Shown here piece by piece: positions 56,552 through 64,000 of a DNA stretch of 64,000 bases. The DNA lies in assembly GCF_010994275.1 (NCBI RefSeq), contig NZ_WMCD01000001.1:1116001-1180000 (forward strand). Reading direction: 5' to 3'. The DNA is from Cyclobacterium jeungdonense. GTDB taxonomy: Bacteria > Bacteroidota > Bacteroidia > Cytophagales > Cyclobacteriaceae. Numbering within the stretch: the first letter of the stretch is position 1; every line of letters begins with the position of its first letter. The notes under the pieces were generated by a model. That model was not told the origin of the DNA. It made no database searches and was given only the letters and a program-made list of their open reading frames with translations. Both the position numbers and the translations under genes were made by a program.

Positions 56552-57037
56552 TTAATTTTGGGAGTCTTGTTTGAATAACAATGATTTCAAATTTACCAGC
56601 TGATAAAAAAGTACCAGAAAACCGCTAAAGGGGATCATCAGATAGACATAAGCCAGCGGCAATTGCAAGGTAGCTGACTTTTGTTCCAGCGTATAGGTAA
56701 TATAAACCAGATTGATTCCTCCCATAATCATCACGGGAACAACGAAAAGCACAATGACAATACTGATCACGGCCAGTAATCTCCTTTTGGCCTCTCCTCT
56801 GAGTTTCGCCGGTAGTATATCTATGGCCAGGTGATTGTCCTGACCGGCTACATAAGCAGCTCCCAACATGCCCAACCATACCAGCAGGTATCTGGAGAGC
56901 TCATCCGTAAACGAACTGGGAGCCTGAAGTACGTAGCGGGAAAAAACCTGCCAACTTACATTAAGCACCATGGTCGCCATGATGATCATCAGCATGATAC
57001 CGATTACCTTATCCAATCGTAATTTTAAAGCGCGCAT
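56552..57037 (-). CDS. TRAP transporter small permease (DctQ family)
   Basis: A 161-residue protein with four predicted membrane helices. It shows the DctQ pattern FSRYVLQAPSSFTDELSRYL, then WLGMLGAAYVAGQDNHLAID. It forms the membrane unit together with DctM. The start ATG is at 57035-57037, only 3 bases after the stop of the binding-protein gene, so translation is probably coupled. Confidence 0.92.
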   Translation of the reverse strand: MRALKLRLDKVIGIMLMIIMATMVLNVSWQVFSRYVLQAPSSFTDELSRYLLVWLGMLGAAYVAGQDNHLAIDILPAKLRGEAKRRLLAVISIVIVLFVVPVMIMGGINLVYITYTLEQKSATLQLPLAYVYLMIPFSGFLVLFYQLVNLKSLLFKQDSQN

Positions 57038-57040
57038 AAC

Positions 57041-58036
57041 TTAATAATTTCTGATTTCCTGGACCAGTGAATACATTTCAGGGTCCTCTGTTTTCATCAA
57101 TTCGTACACTTTTTCTGCCTCTTTTCTAAAAGGTTCCTTATCCGGATACGTTACATGAACGCCAGCTTCTTCCAAAATACGCATGGATTCCGCCACGGAT
57201 TCTTCCCAAAGTTTAAATTGGTAAACCGCAGACTCGTCAGCCGCTTCCTGCAGCCAAGTTCTTTCTTCCTCAGATAAAATATCCCAAACCTTGGTACTCA
57301 CAATCATCATATCCGGAATAGCTGTATGTTCGTTCAGTGAATAATATTTACACACTTCATAGTGCCGCGAGGTAACCAAACTGGGAGGGTTATTTTCTGC
57401 TCCATCCACAATTCCCTGCTGCAGGGCCGTGTACAATTCACCGAAGGAAACCGGCGTAGGGGATCCGCCAAAACTTTGCACCATATTTACGGCTGTAGGA
57501 CTTTCCATCACGCGGATCTTGAGCCCTTCAATATCACTTGGCACTTCCACCGGGGTATTAATGGTATAAAAACTCCTCTTTCCCGCATCATAAAAGCAAA
57601 GGCCCTTCAGCCAATACTTTTCACCAGCGGCCAACAACTCTTCGCCAATGGGACCTTCCAACACCCTGGCTTGGTGGGCGTCGTCTCTGAAAAGATAAGG
57701 CTGGCCTAGAATCTTAATTTTGGGTGCAAAACCCTCCATGGCTGCGGTGGATACTTTAGTCATGGCCAGGCTTCCGATCTGCAGCAATTCTACCAATTCC
57801 CTTTCGGTACCCAATTGTTGGTTGGGGTACACTTGTACAATCATTTTTCCTCCCGATTTTTCCGCAGCCTTTTCTGCAAGGAAGAGCATGGCTTCATGAA
57901 CCGGGTGGCTGGTATCCAGTCCGTGTCCCAACTTCAATATGCGGACACCTCCGGGTTTTGAACAACCGATCAAAATAGCCGCTATGAACAGCAGGCCCAG
58001 AAAATTAAGGGGTCTAATCCGTGTAGCTTTCAACAT
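57041..58036 (-). CDS. TRAP transporter substrate-binding lipoprotein (DctP family)
   Basis: A 331-residue solute receptor with a lipobox (ILIGC, Cys25). It should therefore be a lipoprotein rather than a free periplasmic protein, which is common in Bacteroidota. DctP family segments include LKLGHGLDTSHPVHEA, the ligand-carboxylate Arg in GLKIRVMESPTAVNM, and FGELYTALQQGIVDGAENNP. The adjacent uronate genes suggest that it binds glucuronate, galacturonate or a related acid sugar. It starts 64 bases after the KDG kinase gene. Confidence 0.92.
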   Translation of the reverse strand: MLKATRIRPLNFLGLLFIAAILIGCSKPGGVRILKLGHGLDTSHPVHEAMLFLAEKAAEKSGGKMIVQVYPNQQLGTERELVELLQIGSLAMTKVSTAAMEGFAPKIKILGQPYLFRDDAHQARVLEGPIGEELLAAGEKYWLKGLCFYDAGKRSFYTINTPVEVPSDIEGLKIRVMESPTAVNMVQSFGGSPTPVSFGELYTALQQGIVDGAENNPPSLVTSRHYEVCKYYSLNEHTAIPDMMIVSTKVWDILSEEERTWLQEAADESAVYQFKLWEESVAESMRILEEAGVHVTYPDKEPFRKEAEKVYELMKTEDPEMYSLVQEIRNY

Positions 58037-58100
58037 GTGTATGGTGGTATTATTTTGGTTAATAGTAATTGACTCATTTAATTATACTCTCTTTTGCAAA

Positions 58101-59096
58101 TCACCGAAGCAATCTGCCAATATTTTCTCCGGAAACCAACTGATTTACTTCATCCACAGTAACAAAATTCGCATCTCCAGGTACAGAATGCTTTAAAACA
58201 GATGCTGCCACCGCAAACTCCAGGGCTTCCTGCTCGGTTTTATGTAACAATCCATAAATTAATCCGGCCATAAACGCATCCCCTCCACCGATGCGGTCCA
58301 CAATGGCTGGCATGTCGTATACCCTGGATCTAATTAGCTTTTCTCCATTCCATAATATCCCGCCCAACCGGTTATGCGAAGCGGAAACCGAATCCCGCTC
58401 CGTCGTGGATACCATTTGGATGGAAGGACTTTGTGCTTTTGCTTTTTCACAGGCCGTCACAAAATCTCTTTCGTGAATGTCCATGCAATTGGCAAAATCC
58501 GATAATCCCGCAATAATAACCTGGCTGTAGGAAATCAACTCCGGCAGGATATCCAGCGGTTGCTTGCCGTATCGCCATAAATTTCTTCGGTAATTAATAT
58601 CTCCACTTACTGTTACTCCGTATCTTTTCGCCTCTTTCAACATCCGAAGGCAGAGAGAGGCGGCAGAAGCGGATAGGGCTGGGGTAATTCCTGACCAGTG
58701 AAACCAATCCACACCTTTAAACACCTGCTCCCAATCCAGGTCATTCCCGTCATAATGGGAAAAAACAGAATCAAACCGATCGTAAATGATTTTTGAAGAT
58801 CGCTGCATGGCACCATTCTCCAAAAAATACAAGCCCATCCTTCCATCTCCGATGTGGATAAATGAGGTATCTATTCCTCCTGTTTTGAGGTAACGGAGGG
58901 CGGCTCTACCCAGATCATTGGAGGGCAAGGCGCTTATAAGTGCAACATCCTGTTCCCAGTAGGCCAGCGAAACCCCTACATTGGCTTCCGAGCCACCAAC
59001 CTCTGCATCATAGTTGCCTGCCTGAATAAACCGTTCGTGCCCGGGCGTGGAAAGCCGCATCATTACCTCTCCTAATGTGAGTATTCGTTTGCGCAT
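58101..59096 (-). CDS. kdgK: 2-keto-3-deoxygluconate kinase (PfkB family)
   Basis: A 331-residue PfkB/ribokinase-family sugar kinase. The N-terminus has LGEVMMRLSTPGHERFIQA and the substrate-side GGSEANVGVSLAYW. The C-terminal signature DRIGGGDAFMAGLIYGL contains the catalytic Asp. Residues around GDINYRRNLW are typical of KDG kinases. It makes 2-keto-3-deoxy-6-phosphogluconate, the point where both uronate branches meet. The KDPG aldolase that should follow is not in this window. It is the first gene of the minus-strand operon and is divergent from uxaA. Confidence 0.88.
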   Translation of the reverse strand: MRKRILTLGEVMMRLSTPGHERFIQAGNYDAEVGGSEANVGVSLAYWEQDVALISALPSNDLGRAALRYLKTGGIDTSFIHIGDGRMGLYFLENGAMQRSSKIIYDRFDSVFSHYDGNDLDWEQVFKGVDWFHWSGITPALSASAASLCLRMLKEAKRYGVTVSGDINYRRNLWRYGKQPLDILPELISYSQVIIAGLSDFANCMDIHERDFVTACEKAKAQSPSIQMVSTTERDSVSASHNRLGGILWNGEKLIRSRVYDMPAIVDRIGGGDAFMAGLIYGLLHKTEQEALEFAVAASVLKHSVPGDANFVTVDEVNQLVSGENIGRLLR

Positions 59097-59144
59097 TCGT
59101 TTTTTTTATAGCGGATCTTAAATCGTCAAAATTAATGGTGATTT

Positions 59145-59176
59145 AAAAAAAAAGAAGCCCTTCGGCTCTTTTCTTT
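59145..59176. promoter_or_regulatory. Terminator-like hairpin in the kdgK/uxaA divergent region
   Basis: An A9 tract, then AGCC-CTTC-GGCT and a T-rich tail (CTTTTCTTT), lie between the divergent start codons at 59096 and 59230. The stem is short (4 bp plus flanking A-T pairs). In the leader of uxaA it could attenuate transcription; it may also be fortuitous. Confidence 0.35.
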
Positions 59177-59229
59177 CAATTTATTTCTAAATTGTGCAAT
59201 CGATTGCTCAAGATAATCAAATATTTGAA

Positions 59230-60876
59230 ATGTTACATAGAGTTTTACGAATTCATCCTAAGGATAATGTTTTGGTGGCGTTAACCGATCTCAAAGCGGG
59301 TGAAAAGGTACTTTTTGAAGGCCTGGAAATCAATTTGTTTAGTAGTGTTCCTGCCAAACATAAATTTACCATGGAAACAATGGAGGAAGGTGCTACCATT
59401 TATATGTACGGCATCATCGTGGGAAAAACCATGAGGTCTCTGAAAAAGGGAGAGGTAATCACTACGGAGAATATCGTTCATCAAACTGCGCCTTTTACCG
59501 GAAAAAGGAAATCCTTCTCCTGGAATCCTCCGGAAGTCGATCGATGGAAAAACCGGACGTTTGATGGGTTTCACCGACCGGATGGGCAAGTCGGAACAGC
59601 TAATTACTGGCTGGTAGTGCCCCTGGTATTTTGCGAAAACCGCAACGTGGATATCATGAAGCAGGCCTTTGTGGAGGAATTGGGATTTGCCAAGCCCAAC
59701 CCCTACAAATACCTTGTCAGAGAGTTGAAGCAGCGGTACCTGCAGGGAGACAAGGATAGTTTACAACAAGTGGGTGTGGAAACCCTGGAACAAGCGGGGG
59801 AAGAAAAGCTATTTAAAAATATAGACGGGATCAAATTTTTGACCCATAACGGAGGTTGCGGAGGTACCCGGCAGGACTCGGAGGCCCTGTGCGCGCTGAT
59901 TGCTGGCTACATTAACAACCCCAATGTAGCCGGAGCTACCATTTTAAGCCTGGGTTGTCAAAATGCCCAACCGGCCATTTTACGAGAAAAACTGGCTCAA
60001 ATCGACCCCGACTATAAAAAGCCGGTGATCATCCTGGAGCAGCAAGAAGAGGGAACTGAAAACAACATGCTGAATAAGGCTATCCAAGCTACCTTTTTGG
60101 CCCTAACGGAGGCGGATCAGCAGCAGCGGAAAGCAGCCCCGTTGAGCCAGTTAACCATTGGCCTGGAATGTGGCGGTTCGGACGGGTTTTCAGGTATTTC
60201 TGCCAACCCCAGCCTTGGCCAGGTTTCCGATATGCTTGCAGCCTTGGGAGGAAAAACCATTTTGTCGGAATTCCCGGAACTTTGCGGCGTGGAACAAGAG
60301 CTAATCAACCGCTGCACCACGGATGCCAATGCAGATAAATTTGTTCGGCTTATGCGGGCTTATGCTGCTTCTGCCGAAGCCGTGGGTTCGGGTTTCGACA
60401 TGAACCCAAGCCCCGGAAATATTAAAGATGGGCTGATTACCGATGCCATTAAATCAGCTGGAGCCGCTAAAAAAGGCGGCACATCCCCTATTGTGGATAT
60501 CCTGGATTATACCGAACTTGCCACGAAGCCTGGCTTGAGTTTATTATGTTCCCCGGGAAATGACGTGGAAAGTACCACCGCCATGGCGGGCTCCGGCGCC
60601 AATATCATCCTATTCACCACCGGTCTGGGCACTCCTACCGGCAACCCGATAACTCCAGTAATTAAAGTATCCTCCAACCACAAACTGGCCGAGAAAATGC
60701 CTGATATCATTGATGTGAATACTGGCGGTATTATTTCCGGTGAAAAAACCATCGAAGAAATGGGGGACGAACTATTGGAACACATCATCCAGGTGGCCAG
60801 TGGCAAAATCAAAGCCAAAGCTGATATACTCAACCAAGACGATTTTATCCCCTGGAAAAGGGGAGTTTCACTTTAA
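59230..60876 (+). CDS. uxaA: Altronate dehydratase (UxaA family)
   Basis: A 548-residue enzyme. I chose the ATG at 59230 (MLHRVLRIHPKDNVLVAL) because family members begin just before the IHPxDNV motif; a GTG at 59194 would add 12 residues. The N-terminal SAF domain covers ~1-85, followed by the D-galactarate dehydratase/altronate hydrolase domain. Motifs are THNGGCGGTRQDS, GLECGGSDGFSGISANP and TTGLGTPTGNPITPVIKVSS. It dehydrates D-altronate to 2-keto-3-deoxygluconate with an Fe(II) or similar metal centre. It heads the operon with uxuB-like and uxuA genes. Confidence 0.92.
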   Translation: MLHRVLRIHPKDNVLVALTDLKAGEKVLFEGLEINLFSSVPAKHKFTMETMEEGATIYMYGIIVGKTMRSLKKGEVITTENIVHQTAPFTGKRKSFSWNPPEVDRWKNRTFDGFHRPDGQVGTANYWLVVPLVFCENRNVDIMKQAFVEELGFAKPNPYKYLVRELKQRYLQGDKDSLQQVGVETLEQAGEEKLFKNIDGIKFLTHNGGCGGTRQDSEALCALIAGYINNPNVAGATILSLGCQNAQPAILREKLAQIDPDYKKPVIILEQQEEGTENNMLNKAIQATFLALTEADQQQRKAAPLSQLTIGLECGGSDGFSGISANPSLGQVSDMLAALGGKTILSEFPELCGVEQELINRCTTDANADKFVRLMRAYAASAEAVGSGFDMNPSPGNIKDGLITDAIKSAGAAKKGGTSPIVDILDYTELATKPGLSLLCSPGNDVESTTAMAGSGANIILFTTGLGTPTGNPITPVIKVSSNHKLAEKMPDIIDVNTGGIISGEKTIEEMGDELLEHIIQVASGKIKAKADILNQDDFIPWKRGVSL

Positions 60877-60902
60877 TCAATACGAAATAAACGTTTTTAT
60901 TT

Positions 60903-61718
60903 ATGTCTCAATTATTTTCAGTAAAAAACAAAGTCATTATCATTAGTGGTGGTACGGGCGTACTGGGGAAAGCCATGGCCAAACATTTGGCCGAGGAAGG
61001 CGCACAAATGATCATTTTGGGGAGAAACACTAAAAAGGTAGAAGACCTGGTACAGGAAATTAAGGACGAGGGAGGTTTTGCTTTCCCGGCCGTTGCCGAT
61101 GTAACCAAGGAAGATGAAATCACGACAGTCAAGAAAGAGTTGGAAGAATCATTTGACCAGATTGATGGCCTTATCAATGCTGCAGGAGGCAACATGCCCG
61201 GAGCTACCGTAATGCCCGATCAGTTTTTTACGGACCTTTCCTCGGAGGCGGTTAAAAACATCATGGACCTGAATTACATGGGTACCTTCTTGCCCACCAA
61301 GGTATTTCTACCCTTACTGATAAAAACCAAAAAAGCTTCCATCATCAATATTTCTTCCATGGCGGCCAGCCGCCCCATGACCCGGGTGATGGGCTATGCT
61401 TCCGCCAAAGCGGCTATTGACAACATGACCAAATGGATGTCCGTAGAATTTGCAAAAAAATACGGGGAAGGCATCCGTGTCAATGCAGTCGCTCCGGGTT
61501 TCTTTTTGACAGCACAAAACGAGCGCCTATTGACGAAGGAGGATGGTAGCCTTACTGAAAGAGGCAATTTAATTGTAAACCATACACCCATGGCAAGATT
61601 TGGAAAACCAGAAGAACTTTTTGGCGCAGTCCAATGGCTGAGCAGCGAAGCATCAAAATTTGTAACAGGAACTATAATTGAGGTAGATGGAGGCTTCAGT
61701 GCATTTTCAGGCGTATGA
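60903..61718 (+). CDS. uxuB: SDR-family D-mannonate oxidoreductase (fructuronate reductase)
   Basis: A 271-residue short-chain dehydrogenase. The cofactor loop [19 protein letters not shown] is near residue 15. The NAG motif reads [11 protein letters not shown], and the catalytic Ser and YxxxK are in [11 protein letters not shown] and [12 protein letters not shown]. The C-terminal [21 protein letters not shown] is typical of SDRs. SDR-type D-mannonate oxidoreductases occur in Bacteroidota and Firmicutes next to uxuA. The gene overlaps uxuA by 4 bases (ATGA), which strongly supports fructuronate to mannonate reduction. It does not belong to the long-chain UxuB family of E. coli. Confidence 0.85.
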   Translation: MSQLFSVKNKVIIISGGTGVLGKAMAKHLAEEGAQMIILGRNTKKVEDLVQEIKDEGGFAFPAVADVTKEDEITTVKKELEESFDQIDGLINAAGGNMPGATVMPDQFFTDLSSEAVKNIMDLNYMGTFLPTKVFLPLLIKTKKASIINISSMAASRPMTRVMGYASAKAAIDNMTKWMSVEFAKKYGEGIRVNAVAPGFFLTAQNERLLTKEDGSLTERGNLIVNHTPMARFGKPEELFGAVQWLSSEASKFVTGTIIEVDGGFSAFSGV

Positions 61719-62908
61719 GCAAAAATAATAACCCTATTCTTATGGAACAGACCATGCGCTGGTATGGTCCCAATGATCCAGTAAGCCTTGCCGACATCCG
61801 GCAAGCCGGTGCTACCGGCATTGTAACTGCCCTGCACCAGATCCCTAATGGAGAAGTATGGTCCAGGGAAGCCATTCGGGAACGAAAAAAGTTAATCGAA
61901 CAAGCCGGACTTACCTGGTCGGTAGTAGAAAGTGTTCCGGTACACGAAAACATCAAAACCAGATCGGGAAATTACCAGCAACATATCAAAAATTATCAGG
62001 AAAGCATCCGCAACCTGGGGGCAGAAGGAATACATACCGTTTGTTACAATTTCATGCCGATCCTGGACTGGACCCGTACCAATCTTGCCTATACCCTTCC
62101 CAATGGTGCCAAAGCCCTGCGCTTTGAAATGAAAGCCATTGCCGCCTTTGATGTGTACCTGCTGAAACGGCCCGGTGCTGAAAAAGATTATCCTCAGGAA
62201 ATATTGAAAAAGGCCAAGACTTATGTGGATGCCCTTTCGGATGAAGGAAAAGATAAACTGGTCGACACCATTATTGCCGGCTTGCCAGGAGCAGAGGGAG
62301 GTTACACAGTAGCTGACTTTCAACAAGCGCTGGATACCTATAAAGGGATCGGAGCAGAAAAATTGGGGGAAAATCTAAACCTGTTTTTGGAAGCAATCAT
62401 TCCGGTAGCCGAGGAAAACAAGGTATACCTGTGCATCCATCCGGATGACCCTCCCTTTCCTATCTTTGGCCTGCCGCGGGTCGTCAGTACAGCCAGCGAT
62501 TATGACCGGATCCTTCAGGGAAACAACAGTGCATACAATGGATTCACCTTTTGCACGGGTTCTCTTGGCGTAAGGGCAGACAACGACTTGGCGGCCATGG
62601 TTCGTACATATGGCGATCACATTCATTTTATCCACCTGAGAAGCACACAGCGGGATCAGGAGGGAAATTTCCACGAGGCCAACCACCTGGAAGGAGACGT
62701 TCCCATGGCTGATGTCGTAGAAGCACTTATCGAACTCCAGCAAAAGCGCGGCAAATCCTTACCCATGCGGCCCGATCACGGTCACCAGATGTTGGATGAT
62801 TTGGGCAAAGTAACAAATCCTGGTTATTCCGCTATTGGAAGGCTAAAAGGACTGGCCGAAATCCGTGGTTTGGAATTAGGAATCGCAAGGAGTATTTTTG
62901 ATAAATAA
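61715..62908 (+). CDS. uxuA: Mannonate dehydratase
   Basis: A 397-residue TIM-barrel enzyme. It has the UxuA signatures [63 protein letters not shown] and [12 protein letters not shown]. The His, Cys and Asp residues in these segments bind the catalytic divalent metal. It dehydrates D-mannonate to 2-keto-3-deoxygluconate. The start overlaps the SDR stop as ATGA, so the two are translationally coupled. Confidence 0.95.
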   Translation: MSKNNNPILMEQTMRWYGPNDPVSLADIRQAGATGIVTALHQIPNGEVWSREAIRERKKLIEQAGLTWSVVESVPVHENIKTRSGNYQQHIKNYQESIRNLGAEGIHTVCYNFMPILDWTRTNLAYTLPNGAKALRFEMKAIAAFDVYLLKRPGAEKDYPQEILKKAKTYVDALSDEGKDKLVDTIIAGLPGAEGGYTVADFQQALDTYKGIGAEKLGENLNLFLEAIIPVAEENKVYLCIHPDDPPFPIFGLPRVVSTASDYDRILQGNNSAYNGFTFCTGSLGVRADNDLAAMVRTYGDHIHFIHLRSTQRDQEGNFHEANHLEGDVPMADVVEALIELQQKRGKSLPMRPDHGHQMLDDLGKVTNPGYSAIGRLKGLAEIRGLELGIARSIFDK

Positions 62909-62956
62909 AAAACAGAAAAAAATTAAGTCATAACATAAACTAACCCGATAATAATT

Positions 62957-64000
62957 ATGAGTAAAGAGCAAGCTGGCAGAAGGGAATTTCTGAAAAAATC
63001 TGCCATGACCACCATGGGCATTTCTGCATTGGGAGCGGTAGGATTTTCTGCCAAAAGTTATGGGAAAATTCTGGGTGCAAACGATCGATTAAACATCGCC
63101 ATCGCCGGATTGGGCCGAAGATTAGGGGCGTTTTACAATCCGATTGGATTAAAATCCAGTAATGTAAATTTGATGTACCTTTGTGACGTCATGCAATCCC
63201 AGAGAGAAAGAGCTGCCAAAAACTTTGAAAAACACATTGATTACCAGCCCAAACTGGAAAATAGCATTCTGAAGGTATTGGAAGACAAGGAAGTGGATGC
63301 GTTGATCAATGCCACTCCGGATCACTGGCATGCTCCTGGAACCTGGCTGGCCCTGGAGGCTGGCAAGCATGTCTACGTGGAAAAACCCTGTAGCCACAAC
63401 CCTTATGAAGGGGAATTGCTGGTCGCCTACCAGAAAGAATATGGAAAGGTGGTACAAATGGGAAACCAGCAACGTTCTGCCCCCGAAAGCATTGAAATTA
63501 TCAAGGCCATCCATGATGGAGCCATAGGTGATGTGTACAAAGCGACGGCCTTCTATAATTCCGCCAGAGGCGAAGTGCCTAACCAGAAAAAAGCAGCACC
63601 TCCTCAAGGGTTGGACTGGGAACTTTTCCAAGGACCTGCTCCCAGAAGAGACTATACCGATGATACCTGGAATTACAACTGGCACTGGTATGGATGGGAT
63701 TATGGTACTGCAGAATCCGGAAACAATGCCACACATGAACTGGATGTGGCGCGATGGGCTTTAAATGTAGATTTTCCTGAAAAAGTCATGGTAGATTCCG
63801 GAAAGTACCACTGGCCCAACGATGGTTGGGAAATGTACGATACCATGGACGCTGTATTCAAATTTTCCGATAACCGAACCATTCAATGGGATGGCAAAAG
63901 CCGAAATGGGCACAATACCTACGGTCCGGGCCGGGGAACCATCATCTACGGTACCGATGGCTCGGTATATGTAGACCGTGGAGGATACAAGCAATTTGAC
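62957..64000 (+). CDS. Gfo/Idh/MocA family oxidoreductase, Tat-exported (partial)
   Basis: The ATG at 62957 opens a frame of 348 codons that reaches the right edge without a stop. The N-terminus is a twin-arginine signal (AGRREFLKKSAMTTMGI). The Rossmann domain starts at IAIAGLGRRLGAF, and the catalytic-lysine motif is intact (HVYVEKPCSHNPYEG). The C-terminal domain is underway (TWNYNWHWYGWDYGTAE, SGNNATHELDVARWAL). It lies 48 bases after uxuA and may be part of the same operon, although an exported oxidoreductase is not needed for the cytoplasmic uronate pathway. Confidence 0.9.
   Translation, partial: MSKEQAGRREFLKKSAMTTMGISALGAVGFSAKSYGKILGANDRLNIAIAGLGRRLGAFYNPIGLKSSNVNLMYLCDVMQSQRERAAKNFEKHIDYQPKLENSILKVLEDKEVDALINATPDHWHAPGTWLALEAGKHVYVEKPCSHNPYEGELLVAYQKEYGKVVQMGNQQRSAPESIEIIKAIHDGAIGDVYKATAFYNSARGEVPNQKKAAPPQGLDWELFQGPAPRRDYTDDTWNYNWHWYGWDYGTAESGNNATHELDVARWALNVDFPEKVMVDSGKYHWPNDGWEMYDTMDAVFKFSDNRTIQWDGKSRNGHNTYGPGRGTIIYGTDGSVYVDRGGYKQFD

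Noticed and set aside
1..64000. CRISPR arrays, insertion sequences, tRNA or rRNA genes
   Set aside because: I saw no short regularly spaced direct repeats outside coding DNA, no transposase-like protein, and no cloverleaf or rRNA-like segment.

Overview
The window comes from a marine-type Bacteroidota genome, most likely from the Cytophagales or a neighbouring order; that placement is inference from gene content. The Bacteroidota hallmarks are a SusC/SusD pair, a CHU_C-type (gliding/T9SS) C-terminal domain, an AraC regulator fused to a membrane domain, A-rich leaders and one clear TTG-N21-TAnnTTTG promoter. It holds 38 protein genes (two cut by the window ends), one previously hidden pseudogene, three strong bidirectional terminators, and no tRNA or rRNA that I could recognise.

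Layout. (1) 1-4776, minus strand: a tight operon of a Tat-exported Gfo/Idh/MocA oxidoreductase, a PF06439 (DUF1080) protein, a phytanoyl-CoA-dioxygenase-like enzyme and a propeller-dehydrogenase lipoprotein that runs off the left edge. (2) 4964-13099: a YdiJ-like FAD/Fe-S oxidoreductase, an HGSNAT-like acyltransferase, two alginate-lyase-like proteins and a DUF3667 membrane protein. (3) 13206-19772: a cupin/AraC regulator divergent from a three-gene operon (ThuA-dehydrogenase-cupredoxin lipoprotein, allulose-epimerase-like protein, unusual Gfo/Idh protein). An 11-bp direct repeat with 21-bp offset lies between the regulator and the operon. (4) 19904-32105, minus strand: a membrane AraC regulator, then a three-gene surface cassette headed by a 2630-residue fibre protein with nested 217- and 18-residue repeats. 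(5) 32550-40261: a second YdiJ-like protein, an MtnK-like kinase overlapping a lipoprotein ADP-ribosylglycohydrolase, a fatty-acid desaturase and a BASS transporter. (6) 40276-44752: a DUF1501 plus PSCyt/PSD1 pair. (7) 45320-55057: SusC/SusD, a pseudogene remnant of a lipoprotein, and a paoABC-type molybdenum aldehyde oxidoreductase. (8) 55247-64000: a TRAP transporter with KDG kinase, divergent from altronate dehydratase, mannonate oxidoreductase and mannonate dehydratase, then a third Gfo/Idh protein cut by the right edge.

How the genes fit together. Region 8 is a uronate catabolic locus: TRAP uptake, oxidoreductase, two aldonate dehydratases converging on 2-keto-3-deoxygluconate, then its kinase. 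The two alginate-lyase-like proteins of region 2 could feed the same metabolite from alginate. Regions 1 and 3 share a set of exported redox enzymes (Gfo/Idh, PF06439, propeller dehydrogenases, sugar isomerase). That set suggests oxidative, 3-keto-type attack on glycosides or sugar derivatives in the periplasm; this is a hypothesis. The most striking object is the giant repeat fibre and its two partners in region 4.
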